64,000 bases of DNA, taken from positions 1 through 64,000 of the forward strand of contig JACKEQ010000019.1 in NCBI GenBank assembly GCA_020632885.1. Direction: 5' to 3'. Positions 35,591 to 44,613 of this stretch are shown in pieces (position 1 is the first letter of the stretch; each line of letters begins with the position of its first letter). The stretch comes from Alphaproteobacteria bacterium (GTDB lineage Bacteria; Myxococcota_A; UBA796; GCA-2862545). The notes below the pieces were generated by a model. It was not told where the DNA came from. It made no database searches and saw only the letters and a program-made list of their open reading frames with translations. The translations under genes were made by a program, and so were the position numbers.

Positions 35591-35777
35591 TGGACTCCCG
35601 CCCACTCGCCTCGGCGACGAGGAGGCTGAGCGCACCCTCCGCCGGGAGCTCCCGGTCTCCGGCTACCCCGAGGCCCGGGCGGCGCTCGGGTGGGCCCGCG
35701 CCCGGAGAACGGGACGGGGCGAGCCCTTCTCGGGCCCGACCCACACGGCTTTGCTGCGGGTCATGCAGCAGCGGTGA
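35590..35777 (+). pseudogene. Small coding remnant (about 60 aa)
   Basis: After the lipoprotein stop (TGATG overlap) an ATG opens MDSRPLA, and after a probable one-base shift near 35610 a good coding stretch follows: GDEEAERTLRRELPVSGYPE, ARAALGWARARRTG and GPTHTALLRVMQQR to a stop at 35775-35777. Third positions are G/C-rich as in real genes here. No family recognised; it may be a small co-transcribed protein or the end of a larger decayed gene. Confidence 0.35.
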
Positions 35778-36308
35778 TCACTCCGCGGCGGGCAGCAGCA
35801 CGACGCCGACCGCGTCGTGGTTCCCGCTGAAGTCACCGCTCACCGTGACCTCCACGAACGGCTGGCCCTCGATCTCCACCGGCTCCATCGTCACCGTGGC
35901 GTCCTGCGCGCCCTCGTCGAAGCGCTCGTCACACCCGATGATCGAGTCGGACCAGTAGGTCCCGACACCGTCCTCGTCGACCACGAGGTCCACGCCGACC
36001 ATGGCCCAGCCCCCGTCGCCCTCGACGTTGATCGACAGCCCGAAGCTCGTCCCGCCGTCCCAGGAGTCCACGTACACGGTGCCGTAGCCGTCGTCCTGAT
36101 CGAAGCGGCCCTTCTCGGGGAGGTCCCCCGCCAGGCTGGCGCCGTCGAACTCCAGCCAGGCCATCGAGCCGCCGTCCCAGGTGTCCACCGTGCCTCCGGA
36201 GAGGTCGAAGGCGGGCACCTGCACGGACTTCATGGTCGGGTCCGGCGAGTAGGTCCGTTCGATGCAGCCGGTACCGATGAGCAGGGCGAGGAGAGAGACG
36301 CGACGCAT
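35778..36308 (-). CDS. Lipoprotein, unknown function (176 aa)
   Basis: GGAGG five bases before the ATG; signal MRRVSLLALLIGTGC. The mature protein is acidic and beta-rich (GYGTVYVDSWDGGTSFGLSI, GDGGWAMVGVDLVVDEDGVG, VTVSGDFSGNHDAVGVVLLP). It has no Cys pair pattern or enzyme motif and I do not recognise the family. It abuts the convergent small coding remnant and is 119 bases downstream of the next gene on its own strand. Confidence 0.7.
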   Translation of the reverse strand: MRRVSLLALLIGTGCIERTYSPDPTMKSVQVPAFDLSGGTVDTWDGGSMAWLEFDGASLAGDLPEKGRFDQDDGYGTVYVDSWDGGTSFGLSINVEGDGGWAMVGVDLVVDEDGVGTYWSDSIIGCDERFDEGAQDATVTMEPVEIEGQPFVEVTVSGDFSGNHDAVGVVLLPAAE

Positions 36309-36427
36309 GGGACCTCCAGGGTGGTTGCGCGCCAACAAGCAACGCGCGTGCCAACCCGATCACGCCGTCTGGGCGGGCCCTACGCGCGGTGGTCGACGGA
36401 AGATCGCGACACGGACGTCGCGGTGGC

Positions 36428-37492
36428 TCAACGGGGTGGGATGGCCAGCGGGGCTTCGTCGACCGGCGTGGTGCGCATCTGGTGCTCGACCCGCGCCTGG
36501 TCCGCGATGCGACCCTCGATCGCCATCCGGTAGCTTCGCGCCTTGCCGTTGCCGAGCAGAGTCGCGGCCTCCGTCGCCCAGCTGGCGGCGGTCTGCAGGT
36601 CGCCCTGGACCTCTGCCGCGAGCGCGAGATCGAAGGCAGCCCGGCCCTTGATCTTCGGGTCCGGGCTCGTGGCGTGGAGCTCGGTCCAGATCCGCGCGGC
36701 GCCCGGCCAGTCCAGGGCCTTCACGTGGTTCTTCGCCAGCTTGAGCTGGTCGTGGCCCCCGCCGTAGTAGCTCCGCGAGACCCACACGTACGTGGGTGCG
36801 ATGCGCATCGCGTAATCGGTGCCGGCGATGGTGCCGACGTACGCGACCGACGCGCCCTGGTCGGGCAGCTTCGACCTCGCATCACGCTCGGTGGGCCCCG
36901 ACTCCGTCCAGGTGTAGCTGCTGTCGAAGGTGCGCAGGTCGTCGAGGACCTGCTGGTGCACGACGTCGTAGTACCGCCAGGCCGTCGTGACCCGTGTGAC
37001 CCGTTGCGCGTCGTACACCGTCTCCTTCACCTTCTTCCCGTCCACGACGCGCTCGACGATGCGCTTGTCCACGTCCGTGGAGGAGTCCGAGTCGAACGCC
37101 TCGAGCGCCACGATGCCCTGGCAGCCGCTGTCTTCGCAGATGCGCTGGGCGCCGGCCCACGAGAGCTCCTTGTCGAACAGGCTCGACTCGAGGTCCTTGC
37201 GGGCAGCCCAGGTCTCCGCGGCGTCGAAGCGCGGCGACGCGCGCAGGCCGGTGACCACGGCGGTCATGGCGCGAGAACGCCCGTTGGTGTCGGCTCCGAT
37301 GGCCTCCCCGGTGATCGCGCCCTCGAGGGCTCCGAGGATGCCCTGCCCGACGTTCTTCGCCCGGCTGCGGTCCACCACGGTGAGCTGCTGGATCTCGGGC
37401 GGCGAGGTGACCAGGGAGGGCTGCAGGACCTGGATGCGCAGGCTGGGGTTGCAGCCGGCAGCGAGGATCAGCAGTGGGACGACACGGACCAT
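36428..37492 (-). CDS. Lipoprotein, DUF6340-like with TPR-type C-terminus
   Basis: GGAGG six bases before the ATG; signal MVRVVPLLILAAGC. The 354-residue protein has a first domain with LTVVDRSRAKNVGQGIL, CQGIVALEAFDSDSSTDVDK and VVHQQVLDDLRTFDSSYTW, the layout of DUF6340 lipoproteins known mostly from Bacteroidota. The last ~100 residues are helical repeats (AKNHVKALDWPGAARIWTEL, GRAAFDLALAAEVQGDLQTA) like TPRs. It is an envelope protein of unknown function. Confidence 0.65.
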   Translation of the reverse strand: MVRVVPLLILAAGCNPSLRIQVLQPSLVTSPPEIQQLTVVDRSRAKNVGQGILGALEGAITGEAIGADTNGRSRAMTAVVTGLRASPRFDAAETWAARKDLESSLFDKELSWAGAQRICEDSGCQGIVALEAFDSDSSTDVDKRIVERVVDGKKVKETVYDAQRVTRVTTAWRYYDVVHQQVLDDLRTFDSSYTWTESGPTERDARSKLPDQGASVAYVGTIAGTDYAMRIAPTYVWVSRSYYGGGHDQLKLAKNHVKALDWPGAARIWTELHATSPDPKIKGRAAFDLALAAEVQGDLQTAASWATEAATLLGNGKARSYRMAIEGRIADQARVEHQMRTTPVDEAPLAIPPR

Positions 37493-37547
37493 CTCGAACC
37501 TCCGGGATGGCGGCAGTCTAGTCGACAGGCGTCGAGCGCGTCGGTCA

Positions 37548-38855
37548 TCAGTCCTCGAACCAGGCGCGCGTCTCCGCGAGCGAGAAGGCCTGCTCCTCGT
37601 TCGGCCCGTCCTCGCCGTTCTCCCACGCCACGAGGCGGGCCGCCTCGCGGAGGATGAAGCCGTCCGTGTCGAAGTGGCCCGTCGGCCCACCCGAGCCGTT
37701 CAGGTCCATGTGGTCCGCGGCGAACACGCCCTGGACCTCGCCCCACACGGCGCTGTCGAAGGTGACGAGGCCGTCCGAGGTGTCCTCGATGAACGGCAGG
37801 ATCGGGTGGAGCTCCCAGCTGGCGACCTCGCCCGAGAACATCGACTGGCAGCCGAACGACAGCCAACCGCACGTCACGCCGAGCCAGCTCCGGTACACGA
37901 CGTCGTCGCGGTCCGGGGTCACCTCGTTGAACGCCTCCATCCCGGACGTCGAGAGATCGACGAGCTGCGTCGTGAGATCCTGGTCGTCGGACGAGCCGTC
38001 CGTGAGCAGCGCGGCGAGCCGGTCCGCGGCCCACTCGAGCGTCTGCTGGCCGACGCCGGCCTCGAACACGTCCAGCGTGAGGTCCGCGACGGGCGAGCCG
38101 CGGTGGGGCGTACCGAGTGTCGTGAGGGTCTGGAGCCGGTGGTCCGGGTCGCCGTGGGTAGCCAGGTTTCGGGCGTCGATGCCCCCCATGCTGTGGGCGA
38201 TCACGTGCACGCGACGGAAGGTCCCGCCGTCCCGCCAGGCGTCGAAGTGCTCGCGCCACCGCTCCGTCCGGAAGGCCGTGCCGTGGAATGGATCGACGCG
38301 GGGCGCGTGGGCGACGTAGCCGTTCGCCTTCAGGACCGCGGTGTACCGGGACAGCCCATCGTCGGGGCCCAGCGTGCCCATCCCGTGCATCATGAAGAGC
38401 GGGTAGCGGCTGAAGGTGGTGTCGCAGCCGGACGTGCAGGACCACGACACCGTGTAGGGCCCGCCCCCGTCGAAGTCCTCGGGCACGAGCACCACGGGGT
38501 GCTCGCCGGAGAAGGGCAAGGTGAGCTCGACCTCCGCGCCGGCCGTCAGGCCCGGGAATGCTGCCAGGACCTCGCCGTTCCAGTCCCGCTGCTCGATGGT
38601 GAAGGGGTCGGCGCCCCACCCGTCCACGCGCAGGATGCCCGTGGCGCCCGCCGCGCCACCGATGGCGTGCCAGGCCGTGGAGCACGAGGCGCGCTCCTCG
38701 GAGGACGTCGCGGTGCCGGTCAGGTACGCGCCCTCGGCACCCTCCTCGACGTCCAGGCACTCGACACGATCGAAGCCGTCTCCCTTGTGGAGCCGCGCCT
38801 CCAGGCTGGATCCGGAGCAGGCACACAGGGAGAGGAGAACGAGGGAGCGCGACAT
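37548..38855 (-). CDS. Lipase-like alpha/beta hydrolase lipoprotein
   Basis: ATG 38855 follows GGAGG; signal MSRSLVLLSLCAC. After a ~130-residue beta domain with paired cysteines comes a lipase domain: YPLFMMHGMGTLG (oxyanion loop), VHVIAHSMGGIDARNLA (nucleophile Ser), TLTTLGTPHRGSPVA, FIEDTSDGLV (acid) and FAADHMDLNG (His). These are the hallmarks of Pseudomonas/Burkholderia-type triacylglycerol lipases, usually secreted; here anchored by lipid. It probably hydrolyses exogenous lipids at the cell surface, consistent with a predatory or scavenging life. Confidence 0.85.
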   Translation of the reverse strand: MSRSLVLLSLCACSGSSLEARLHKGDGFDRVECLDVEEGAEGAYLTGTATSSEERASCSTAWHAIGGAAGATGILRVDGWGADPFTIEQRDWNGEVLAAFPGLTAGAEVELTLPFSGEHPVVLVPEDFDGGGPYTVSWSCTSGCDTTFSRYPLFMMHGMGTLGPDDGLSRYTAVLKANGYVAHAPRVDPFHGTAFRTERWREHFDAWRDGGTFRRVHVIAHSMGGIDARNLATHGDPDHRLQTLTTLGTPHRGSPVADLTLDVFEAGVGQQTLEWAADRLAALLTDGSSDDQDLTTQLVDLSTSGMEAFNEVTPDRDDVVYRSWLGVTCGWLSFGCQSMFSGEVASWELHPILPFIEDTSDGLVTFDSAVWGEVQGVFAADHMDLNGSGGPTGHFDTDGFILREAARLVAWENGEDGPNEEQAFSLAETRAWFED

Positions 38856-39006
38856 GGCGGCCTCCATGGCAAGAAAGGGCAAGCAAAGGCGCGATGCGCC
38901 CGCCGCCCATCAACCTGTCCGGACCCGGCTCGCCAGCGACTCACGCGGAATTCACAGAATCCGCCCGTGGGCGGTGTGGCATCCTGGGTGGCCGGAGGTC
39001 CACTCC

Positions 39007-41157
39007 ATGAACGGCGTTCGCGCCCACCTCGCCGACCACCCCACCCTCGGCGCGCTCTCCGAGGCCGATCGGGCCGTCGTCGCGGACGCCCTCGAGGTCC
39101 TCTCGCTCGAGCCGGGAGCCATCCTCATCGCGGAAGGGGCCCTCGACCGCGACCTCTTCCTGGTGATGGAAGGGGAGGTCCGCATGCGGCGTGGCGCCCT
39201 GGACCTCGGGCCCGCCGCCCCCGGCGAGCTGCTCGGCGAGCTCGCGTTGGTCGAGGAGCGGCCCCGTTCCGCGACCGTGGTGGCCGAGACCCCCGTCGTC
39301 GTGGCCCGCTTGAGCCACGCCGCCTTCGAGCGCATGAGTGAGCAGCACCCCGCCGTGGCGCTCCGGCTCACCCGGCACTTCGTGAAGGGACTGGGTCGGC
39401 GCCTGCGCTCGCTCACCGACGACCTCCAGCTCCTCCTGCACGAGCGCTCTCTCCCTCGGCGCCGGCGCATCCAGGCCCGCATGGAGGGTGCATCCCGCTG
39501 GGTGCGCACGGGGACGCCCGCAGGCGCGCTCCTGCCGCCCACGGTCGACGGGGAGCCCGTGGTGGCGGCCCTGATCGACCAGCGGGCCGTCACCCTCAGC
39601 ACGCCGCTGACCGCGGACTGCACGGTGGGCGCGCTCACCACCGGCCACTGGGAGGGTCGGCGGATCTACCGCCAGAGCCTCGGCACCCTGCTCCTGGAGG
39701 CCACCGCCACCGTGGCCCCGACGCTCGACCTCCGCCTCGATCACTCGATCGGAGTCGGGCTCCGGGTGCGGGTGCACGGCCCGGAGCCGATGGACGCGGC
39801 GCTCGTGGAGGCCATCGAGGCCGAGATGCGGCGGCTGGTCGCGGTGTCCGCGCCGCTGCACGAGGAGTGGTGGACCCGCGACGAGGCGGCCGCCTACTTC
39901 GGGAGCACCCGGCGTCCCCACGTGGCCGAGCTCCTGCGCACCCGCCAGCACGCCACGGTCCGTCTGGCCACGTACGGCGAGGTGTTCACGCTGGCCACCG
40001 GCCCCATGCTGCCCACCACCGCAGCCCTCGGTGACTTCGGCCTGATCCACGACGACGGCGATCTGGTGCTCCTCTATGGTCGTCGGGGCACGGGCGAGGG
40101 CACGCCCGATGCTCCCCACCCCGAGGAGGCGGCGCGCCAGCGGGCACGGGATGCGCGCGAGATCGCGGGCAACGCCGCCCTGCGGCTCCAGGCGCGGCAC
40201 GCCTGGCTCGGGGCCCTGCACCTGCAGTCCATCGGGCGGTTCAACCAGCACTGCATCGACGGAAGCGTGGCGGGCATCATCCACGTCTCGGAGGGCGCGC
40301 AGGAGAAGCGTATCGGGCGCATCGCGGACGGCATCGCGTCGCGGGCGGACACCGTGAAGGTGGTGTGCATCGCGGGCCCCAGCAGCTCCGGCAAGACCAC
40401 CTTCATCAAGCGCCTCCGGGTGCAGCTCCAGGTCAACGGCATCGAGCCGATCGGCCTGTCGCTCGACGACTACTTCTGCGACCGCGAGGACACGCCCCGG
40501 GACGCCTCCGGTGACTACGACTTCGAGGCCTTCGAGGCCCTGCGGACCGACCTGCTCGCCACGCATCTGGAGCGCGTGCTGGCGGGCGAGGTCGTCCGCA
40601 CGGCGCGCTTCGACTTCCTGCGGGGCGCGAGCCAGCCGGACGGTGGGCCCGAGCTCGCGGTCGGGCCCGGTCAGATCCTGATGCTGGAGGGCATCCACGG
40701 CCTGAACCCCGCGCTCCTCGGCAGGCTGCCCGACGACGCCGTCTACCGTGTCTTCGTCTGCCCGCTCCAGCAGCTCCCCCTCGACGCCGTGAGCCGCGTG
40801 CACGCCTCGGATGTCCGCCTGCTCCGGCGCATCGTCCGCGACCGCCACACGCGGGGCCAGGGTGCTGCGGAGACCATCGCGCGATGGCCGTCGGTCCGGC
40901 GGGGTGAGCGTCGCTCGATCTTCCCGTACGTGGCGCGCGCGGACGCCGTGTTCGACTCGTCGCTGGTCTACGAGCTCTCCGTGCTGAAGGTGTTCGCGCA
41001 GCGATACCTGCTCGAGGTCCCATCGGGTCATCCGTCGACCGTGACGGCGTTCCGGCTGCTCGCGCTGCTCGACGATCTGGTGACGATCTACCCGGACCAC
41101 GTCCCGCCCACCTCGATCCTCCGGGAGTTCATCGGGGGCAGCGGCTTCGAGTACTGA
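39007..41157 (+). CDS. cNMP-binding domain - TGS/ThrRS-like - uridine-kinase-like fusion
   Basis: A 716-residue three-part protein. Residues ~10-130 are a cyclic-nucleotide-binding fold (LEPGAILIAEGALDRDLFLV, GELLGELALVEERPRSATVV). About 190-420 resembles the TGS/threonyl-tRNA-synthetase second domain region found before some bacterial uridine kinases, including a His/Arg-rich helix. From ~450 is a PRK/uridine kinase domain with P-loop AGPSSSGKTTFIKRL, the SLDDYFCDREDTPRD substrate loop, MLEGIHGLNP and RRIVRDRHTRGQGA lid. GGAGG precedes the ATG. The cNMP domain suggests nucleotide-second-messenger control of a nucleoside kinase. Some family members lack true uridine kinase activity, so the substrate is open. 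Confidence 0.8.
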   Translation: MNGVRAHLADHPTLGALSEADRAVVADALEVLSLEPGAILIAEGALDRDLFLVMEGEVRMRRGALDLGPAAPGELLGELALVEERPRSATVVAETPVVVARLSHAAFERMSEQHPAVALRLTRHFVKGLGRRLRSLTDDLQLLLHERSLPRRRRIQARMEGASRWVRTGTPAGALLPPTVDGEPVVAALIDQRAVTLSTPLTADCTVGALTTGHWEGRRIYRQSLGTLLLEATATVAPTLDLRLDHSIGVGLRVRVHGPEPMDAALVEAIEAEMRRLVAVSAPLHEEWWTRDEAAAYFGSTRRPHVAELLRTRQHATVRLATYGEVFTLATGPMLPTTAALGDFGLIHDDGDLVLLYGRRGTGEGTPDAPHPEEAARQRARDAREIAGNAALRLQARHAWLGALHLQSIGRFNQHCIDGSVAGIIHVSEGAQEKRIGRIADGIASRADTVKVVCIAGPSSSGKTTFIKRLRVQLQVNGIEPIGLSLDDYFCDREDTPRDASGDYDFEAFEALRTDLLATHLERVLAGEVVRTARFDFLRGASQPDGGPELAVGPGQILMLEGIHGLNPALLGRLPDDAVYRVFVCPLQQLPLDAVSRVHASDVRLLRRIVRDRHTRGQGAAETIARWPSVRRGERRSIFPYVARADAVFDSSLVYELSVLKVFAQRYLLEVPSGHPSTVTAFRLLALLDDLVTIYPDHVPPTSILREFIGGSGFEY

Positions 41158-41163
41158 CCGACG

Positions 41164-41751
41164 TCAGCGCACGTCGGCCAGCAGGCTCTGACGGACGAGC
41201 TGCACGCGCTCCACGGTGCGCGGGGTCCAGAGCATCTCGGGGTCCGCCGAGAACACCACGAACGACCCCATCACGTTGCGCGTGGCGTCCGTGAATGCAC
41301 CCGATGCGCCCGGTGGACCCCCGATCTCCCTGCAGGCGGCCTGTCCCCAGCCCACGCCGGAGTCCTTCGGCCACGTGAGCAGCCCGACGCACGGGAACTC
41401 CTCGCAGTCCACGCGCACGTCCAGGTCGCCGCCGCACACCTCCTCGCGACGGGCGACCCACCGGTCGAGGTCGTCGGGCCCCCAGCCTGCAGGGAAGGGC
41501 ACGGGCTCCATGGAGGCGTCCTGGAGTCCCATCAGAGTGTCCAGCCGGCCCTGGAGAGCCTGGCGGTCGTGGTCGAGGCGCGCGATCTCCCCCTCCAGCT
41601 CCGCTACCCGCGGGTCCGCAGGCCTCTCGACGGGACATGGCACGGACGCAGGGGGCACGGGAGGTGCCGGAGAGTCCGAGCGCCCCATGCCGAACAGGAA
41701 GCCGGCTCCGAAGAGCCCGATGCCGACGGTCCCCTGAACGAGCCTCCGCAC
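41164..41751 (-). CDS. Periplasmic coiled-coil protein, unknown (195 aa)
   Basis: GTG start with GGAGG seven bases upstream. One N-terminal hydrophobic segment (GTVGIGLFGAGFLFGMG) anchors the protein. A Pro-rich linker and a short coiled coil (VAELEGEIARLDHDRQALQG) follow, then a compact domain with four cysteines (CGGDLDVRVDCEEFPCVGLL and a later Cys). The CxxxP-C pattern suggests disulfides and periplasmic location. Family not recognised. Confidence 0.6.
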   Translation of the reverse strand: MRRLVQGTVGIGLFGAGFLFGMGRSDSPAPPVPPASVPCPVERPADPRVAELEGEIARLDHDRQALQGRLDTLMGLQDASMEPVPFPAGWGPDDLDRWVARREEVCGGDLDVRVDCEEFPCVGLLTWPKDSGVGWGQAACREIGGPPGASGAFTDATRNVMGSFVVFSADPEMLWTPRTVERVQLVRQSLLADVR

Positions 41752-41767
41752 GCGGCGCCCTCCGTGA

Positions 41768-42559
41768 TCAGCGACCCAGGACGTAGGACCGCACCAGGAA
41801 GCCTACCAGCGACGTCTGCACGAGGTGTGTCGGGATCTCGGGCTCGATGGCGGCGTGGAAGGCGGGAAGCTCGCTCCAGTGCACCCCGGGCCGCTCGTGG
41901 TGGGCTGCATGGTACCCGGCGTTGAAGGTGAGCCTGTTGAGCCACCGGCCCGTGAAGGAGCGGCTGTGGGCGAAGGGTCGCGACACGTCGCACCCGTGGT
42001 GCTGCAGGTGGTTGACGCTCGTGAACAGGAGGTTGCCGATCTGATGAGCCACGAAGACCCCCACCGCCACGGATGGATCCCAGGCCAGGAGGACGGCGAG
42101 CCCACCCCAGACGAGACCGCGCTGACGTCGAAGCGCACGGGGATCGGGGACCGGTCGTCGTTGCTCCCGCTTCATCCCCAGCAGCACGGACGGCATGTAC
42201 AGCACGAGCGCCACGAGCGGATGGCGGAAAGGCACCCGCGTCGTGCGGAGCGTGTCGAGCGGCCCCTGGGGATCGACGTGGTGACCGGTGACGTGGTGGT
42301 GGTAGAGGCCGAAGGGAACGCCCTGGAGCGCCGAGAGCAGCAACCGCGTCGCCTCTTCCGCCCGCGGCGCCCGCCTCCACAGGGGCACGTGGGCGACGTC
42401 GTGGGCGATGCAGGCCGTGACGACGACCTGCGCGGTCAGCGTCGCGACCCACGCCAGCCACCCCACGCCGCCCGGGCTCACCGCCACGAACGTGAGCAAC
42501 GAGGCCACGTGGAGGGCCAGGACGACGAGGGTGCGGCGGTCGGCGGGGTGGCGGAGCAT
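41768..42559 (-). CDS. Membrane fatty acid desaturase/hydroxylase
   Basis: A 263-residue intact desaturase-family protein with hydrophobic segments at ~10-50 and ~150-175. The three His clusters are CIAHDVAHVPLW (box 1), YHHHVTGHHVDPQG (box 2) and FNAGYHAAHHERPGVHW (box 3), with NHLQHHG as an additional cluster. It is shorter than delta-9 desaturases and similar in size to carotenoid ketolases/hydroxylases, so the substrate is undecided. It is downstream of the kinase on the same strand, 54 bases away. Confidence 0.82.
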   Translation of the reverse strand: MLRHPADRRTLVVLALHVASLLTFVAVSPGGVGWLAWVATLTAQVVVTACIAHDVAHVPLWRRAPRAEEATRLLLSALQGVPFGLYHHHVTGHHVDPQGPLDTLRTTRVPFRHPLVALVLYMPSVLLGMKREQRRPVPDPRALRRQRGLVWGGLAVLLAWDPSVAVGVFVAHQIGNLLFTSVNHLQHHGCDVSRPFAHSRSFTGRWLNRLTFNAGYHAAHHERPGVHWSELPAFHAAIEPEIPTHLVQTSLVGFLVRSYVLGR

Positions 42560-42613
42560 GACCTCGACCTACCCGGTGTCCCGGACAGGCTCCCTTACCG
42601 ACGCTTTCCACGG

Positions 42614-44404
42614 TCACGCGCTGGCGCGCAGGCTCCGGAGGGCCGACGGTGTCCAGACGACCAGCCCGTTCAGCACCAAGGCCGCGTTGCCGATGTTGAG
42701 CAACAGGATGGTGTGCTCGCCCTGCATCCACATGGCCGCGAGGAACGTGAGCAGGAACACGCCCACGGCCGGGAAGAGCCGCCACTCCACCAGGCCCGCC
42801 GCCATGATCGCGAGCACCAGGTTCAGGAAGATCTCGAGGGTCCCGGTGATGTCGGAGGAGAAGCCCCAGAGCCAGCCACCCAGGTTGAGCACGGCGGCCA
42901 GGTTGGGCGCTAGCACCACGATGAACAGGAGGGTGCGGTTCAGACGCGAGGCCGCGAGGGACCGCCTGAGCACCACGAGCACCACGAGGGTGAAGAGGCT
43001 CACGGCCACGGAGATCCCGATCTCGCGCGCGAAGCCCTGATCGAACCCGAGCGCCACCGTCAGACCCGGGGACGCCACCCACACCGTCCCGAGCGACGTC
43101 AGCAGCAGCATCCGGCTCTTCAGGCCCGTGCGGGGGTCCTCGGAGGCCTCGAGCTCCTCCAGGCGCTCCAGGCGTCCGAGACGCTCGGTGCGCACGGCCT
43201 CTATGCGCTCGGACAGGCGCGGATCGGCGGCAGGGAGGTGGGTGAGCAACAGCTCGGCTGCGCGGTCGTCGCCGGCATCGAGCTCGTACTCGATCATCGC
43301 GCGGGTCGCGAACGCCGAGCGGCTCGCCGCCAGGGCCAGATCGGGGTCGATGGCGAGGGCCTCTCCGAACCCGAAGCGACAGGCGCCGTACAGGTCGTAC
43401 ACCTCGGCTCGGGCGGCCTCTCCGTCGGTGGCTCGCTCCTTCAGGGACTCGAGCGCAGTGCTCGCCTTCTCGAGCAGACCGCCCGCCGTCCGCCTCGCCA
43501 GGTGGGCCTGCAGGGCCTTGCGGAAGGCCGCTGCGGTCGGGCGCTCCTCGGGCCAGAGCGACAGTGCGGAGGCGAGCAGGTCGCGCAGGGCTACGTCGTC
43601 GGGCAGGGTGACGGGCTCCACACACGAGGCGATCACCTCCATCACCGTGCTGCCTTCATGGGGGGGACGCCCGAGCAGGATGAGGTGGAGGATGCCGCCG
43701 AGCAGGTAGACGTCGGTGGCCGTGCCGAGGTTCGGCCCGTCTCCGTTGGCCATCTCGGGGGCCATGAAGCGCGGGGTGCCGACCACGGCGTCCACATCCC
43801 TGGCGGCAGGCAGCCGCACCGGCTCCTCGCCGAGCCGCACGGCGAGCCCCCAGTCCACGAGCCAGACCTCGCCGAACCGCCCGATCATCACGTTGGCCGG
43901 CTTGAGGTCGCGGTGGAGGATGCCGTGCTCGTGGGCGTACTCCACGGCATGGCAGACCTGGACGAGCACCTCGAGGTTCCATCGCTGGAGGTCGGACTCG
44001 CCGAGCATCTCCTCGAGGCCGCGCGCATTCCGGATGAGCCGTTCCCATGGGCGCCCGTCGATGCGCTTCATGACCACGTGGGGCAGCCCGTCCTCGACGA
44101 CGATGTCGTGGATGGGGACGATGTTCGGGTGCTCGAGCACCCCGGCGGCCCACGCCTCCTGGAGGACGCCGGACACCATGCCGTCCTTGTCCAGGTGGGG
44201 CGACTTCACCGCGACCTCGCGCCCGATGGACGTCTGGACGGCGGCGCGAACCACGCCCTCCCCGCCCCGGCCGAGGGTCCGGGTGAACTGGAGGCGCTGG
44301 CGGCCCTGGATCATGAACGTCCGGGCCCGCTGCGCAGCCGAGGGCCGCGCGACGGTCGTGTCCATGGTCTCGGAGGGATCGTGGTCGCGGAAGGCGTCGT
44401 TCAT
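42614..44404 (-). CDS. Ser/Thr protein kinase with C-terminal membrane domain
   Basis: A 596-residue protein. The kinase domain (~38-320) has GRGGEGVV (glycine loop), Lys67 in REVAVKSPHL, HRDLKPANVM (catalytic loop), VDWGLAV (metal Asp) and GTPRFMAPEM (activation segment end). A helical region of ~100 residues follows, and the last ~130 residues contain six hydrophobic segments (MLLLTSLGTVWVASPG, ISVAVSLFTLVVLVVL, LLFIVVLAPNLAAVL, IFLNLVLAIMAAGLV, FLLTFLAAMWM, LNIGNAALVLNGLVV). There is no extracellular sensor domain. The start codon is nine bases from a 170-bp inverted-repeat element that must form part of its leader. Confidence 0.88.
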   Translation of the reverse strand: MNDAFRDHDPSETMDTTVARPSAAQRARTFMIQGRQRLQFTRTLGRGGEGVVRAAVQTSIGREVAVKSPHLDKDGMVSGVLQEAWAAGVLEHPNIVPIHDIVVEDGLPHVVMKRIDGRPWERLIRNARGLEEMLGESDLQRWNLEVLVQVCHAVEYAHEHGILHRDLKPANVMIGRFGEVWLVDWGLAVRLGEEPVRLPAARDVDAVVGTPRFMAPEMANGDGPNLGTATDVYLLGGILHLILLGRPPHEGSTVMEVIASCVEPVTLPDDVALRDLLASALSLWPEERPTAAAFRKALQAHLARRTAGGLLEKASTALESLKERATDGEAARAEVYDLYGACRFGFGEALAIDPDLALAASRSAFATRAMIEYELDAGDDRAAELLLTHLPAADPRLSERIEAVRTERLGRLERLEELEASEDPRTGLKSRMLLLTSLGTVWVASPGLTVALGFDQGFAREIGISVAVSLFTLVVLVVLRRSLAASRLNRTLLFIVVLAPNLAAVLNLGGWLWGFSSDITGTLEIFLNLVLAIMAAGLVEWRLFPAVGVFLLTFLAAMWMQGEHTILLLNIGNAALVLNGLVVWTPSALRSLRASA

Positions 44405-44412
44405 CCGCTCTT

Positions 44413-44582
44413 CTAGTACCTCTGCCCCGAAGTGACTCGGGGGATGCCGTCGCTCCAGGTGCGTGCCGGGCACGTCCGGGGTTCTCGAGGGATGCCGAGC
44501 GCATCCGAGAGGTTCTCGGGCGAGTCCGGTGCGTGCCTGGGGCGGTGGAATCCCCCGAGGCACGAGAGGGCAGAGGTACTAG
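44413..44582. repeat. 170-bp imperfect inverted-repeat element
   Basis: The ends are a perfect 15-bp inverted repeat, CTAGTACCTCTGCCC (44413-44427) and GGGCAGAGGTACTAG (44568-44582). Inside, CTCGGGGGAT (44436-44445) pairs with ATCCCCCGAG (44550-44559), and the centre has its own hairpin GGATGC-CGAGC-GCATCC. The whole could fold as one long stem with internal loops. It lies between the stop of the gene at 44614 and the kinase start at 44404. Either a MITE-like mobile element or a structured 5' leader is possible. Confidence 0.7.
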
Positions 44583-44613
44583 CGACGGTCGGGCCGCTCC
44601 GCACCCGCGGTGA

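Noticed and set aside
38941..41100. 719-residue minus-strand open frame
   Set aside because: Antisense of the cNMP/kinase gene; composition is His/Arg/Gly/Leu-rich with no motif.
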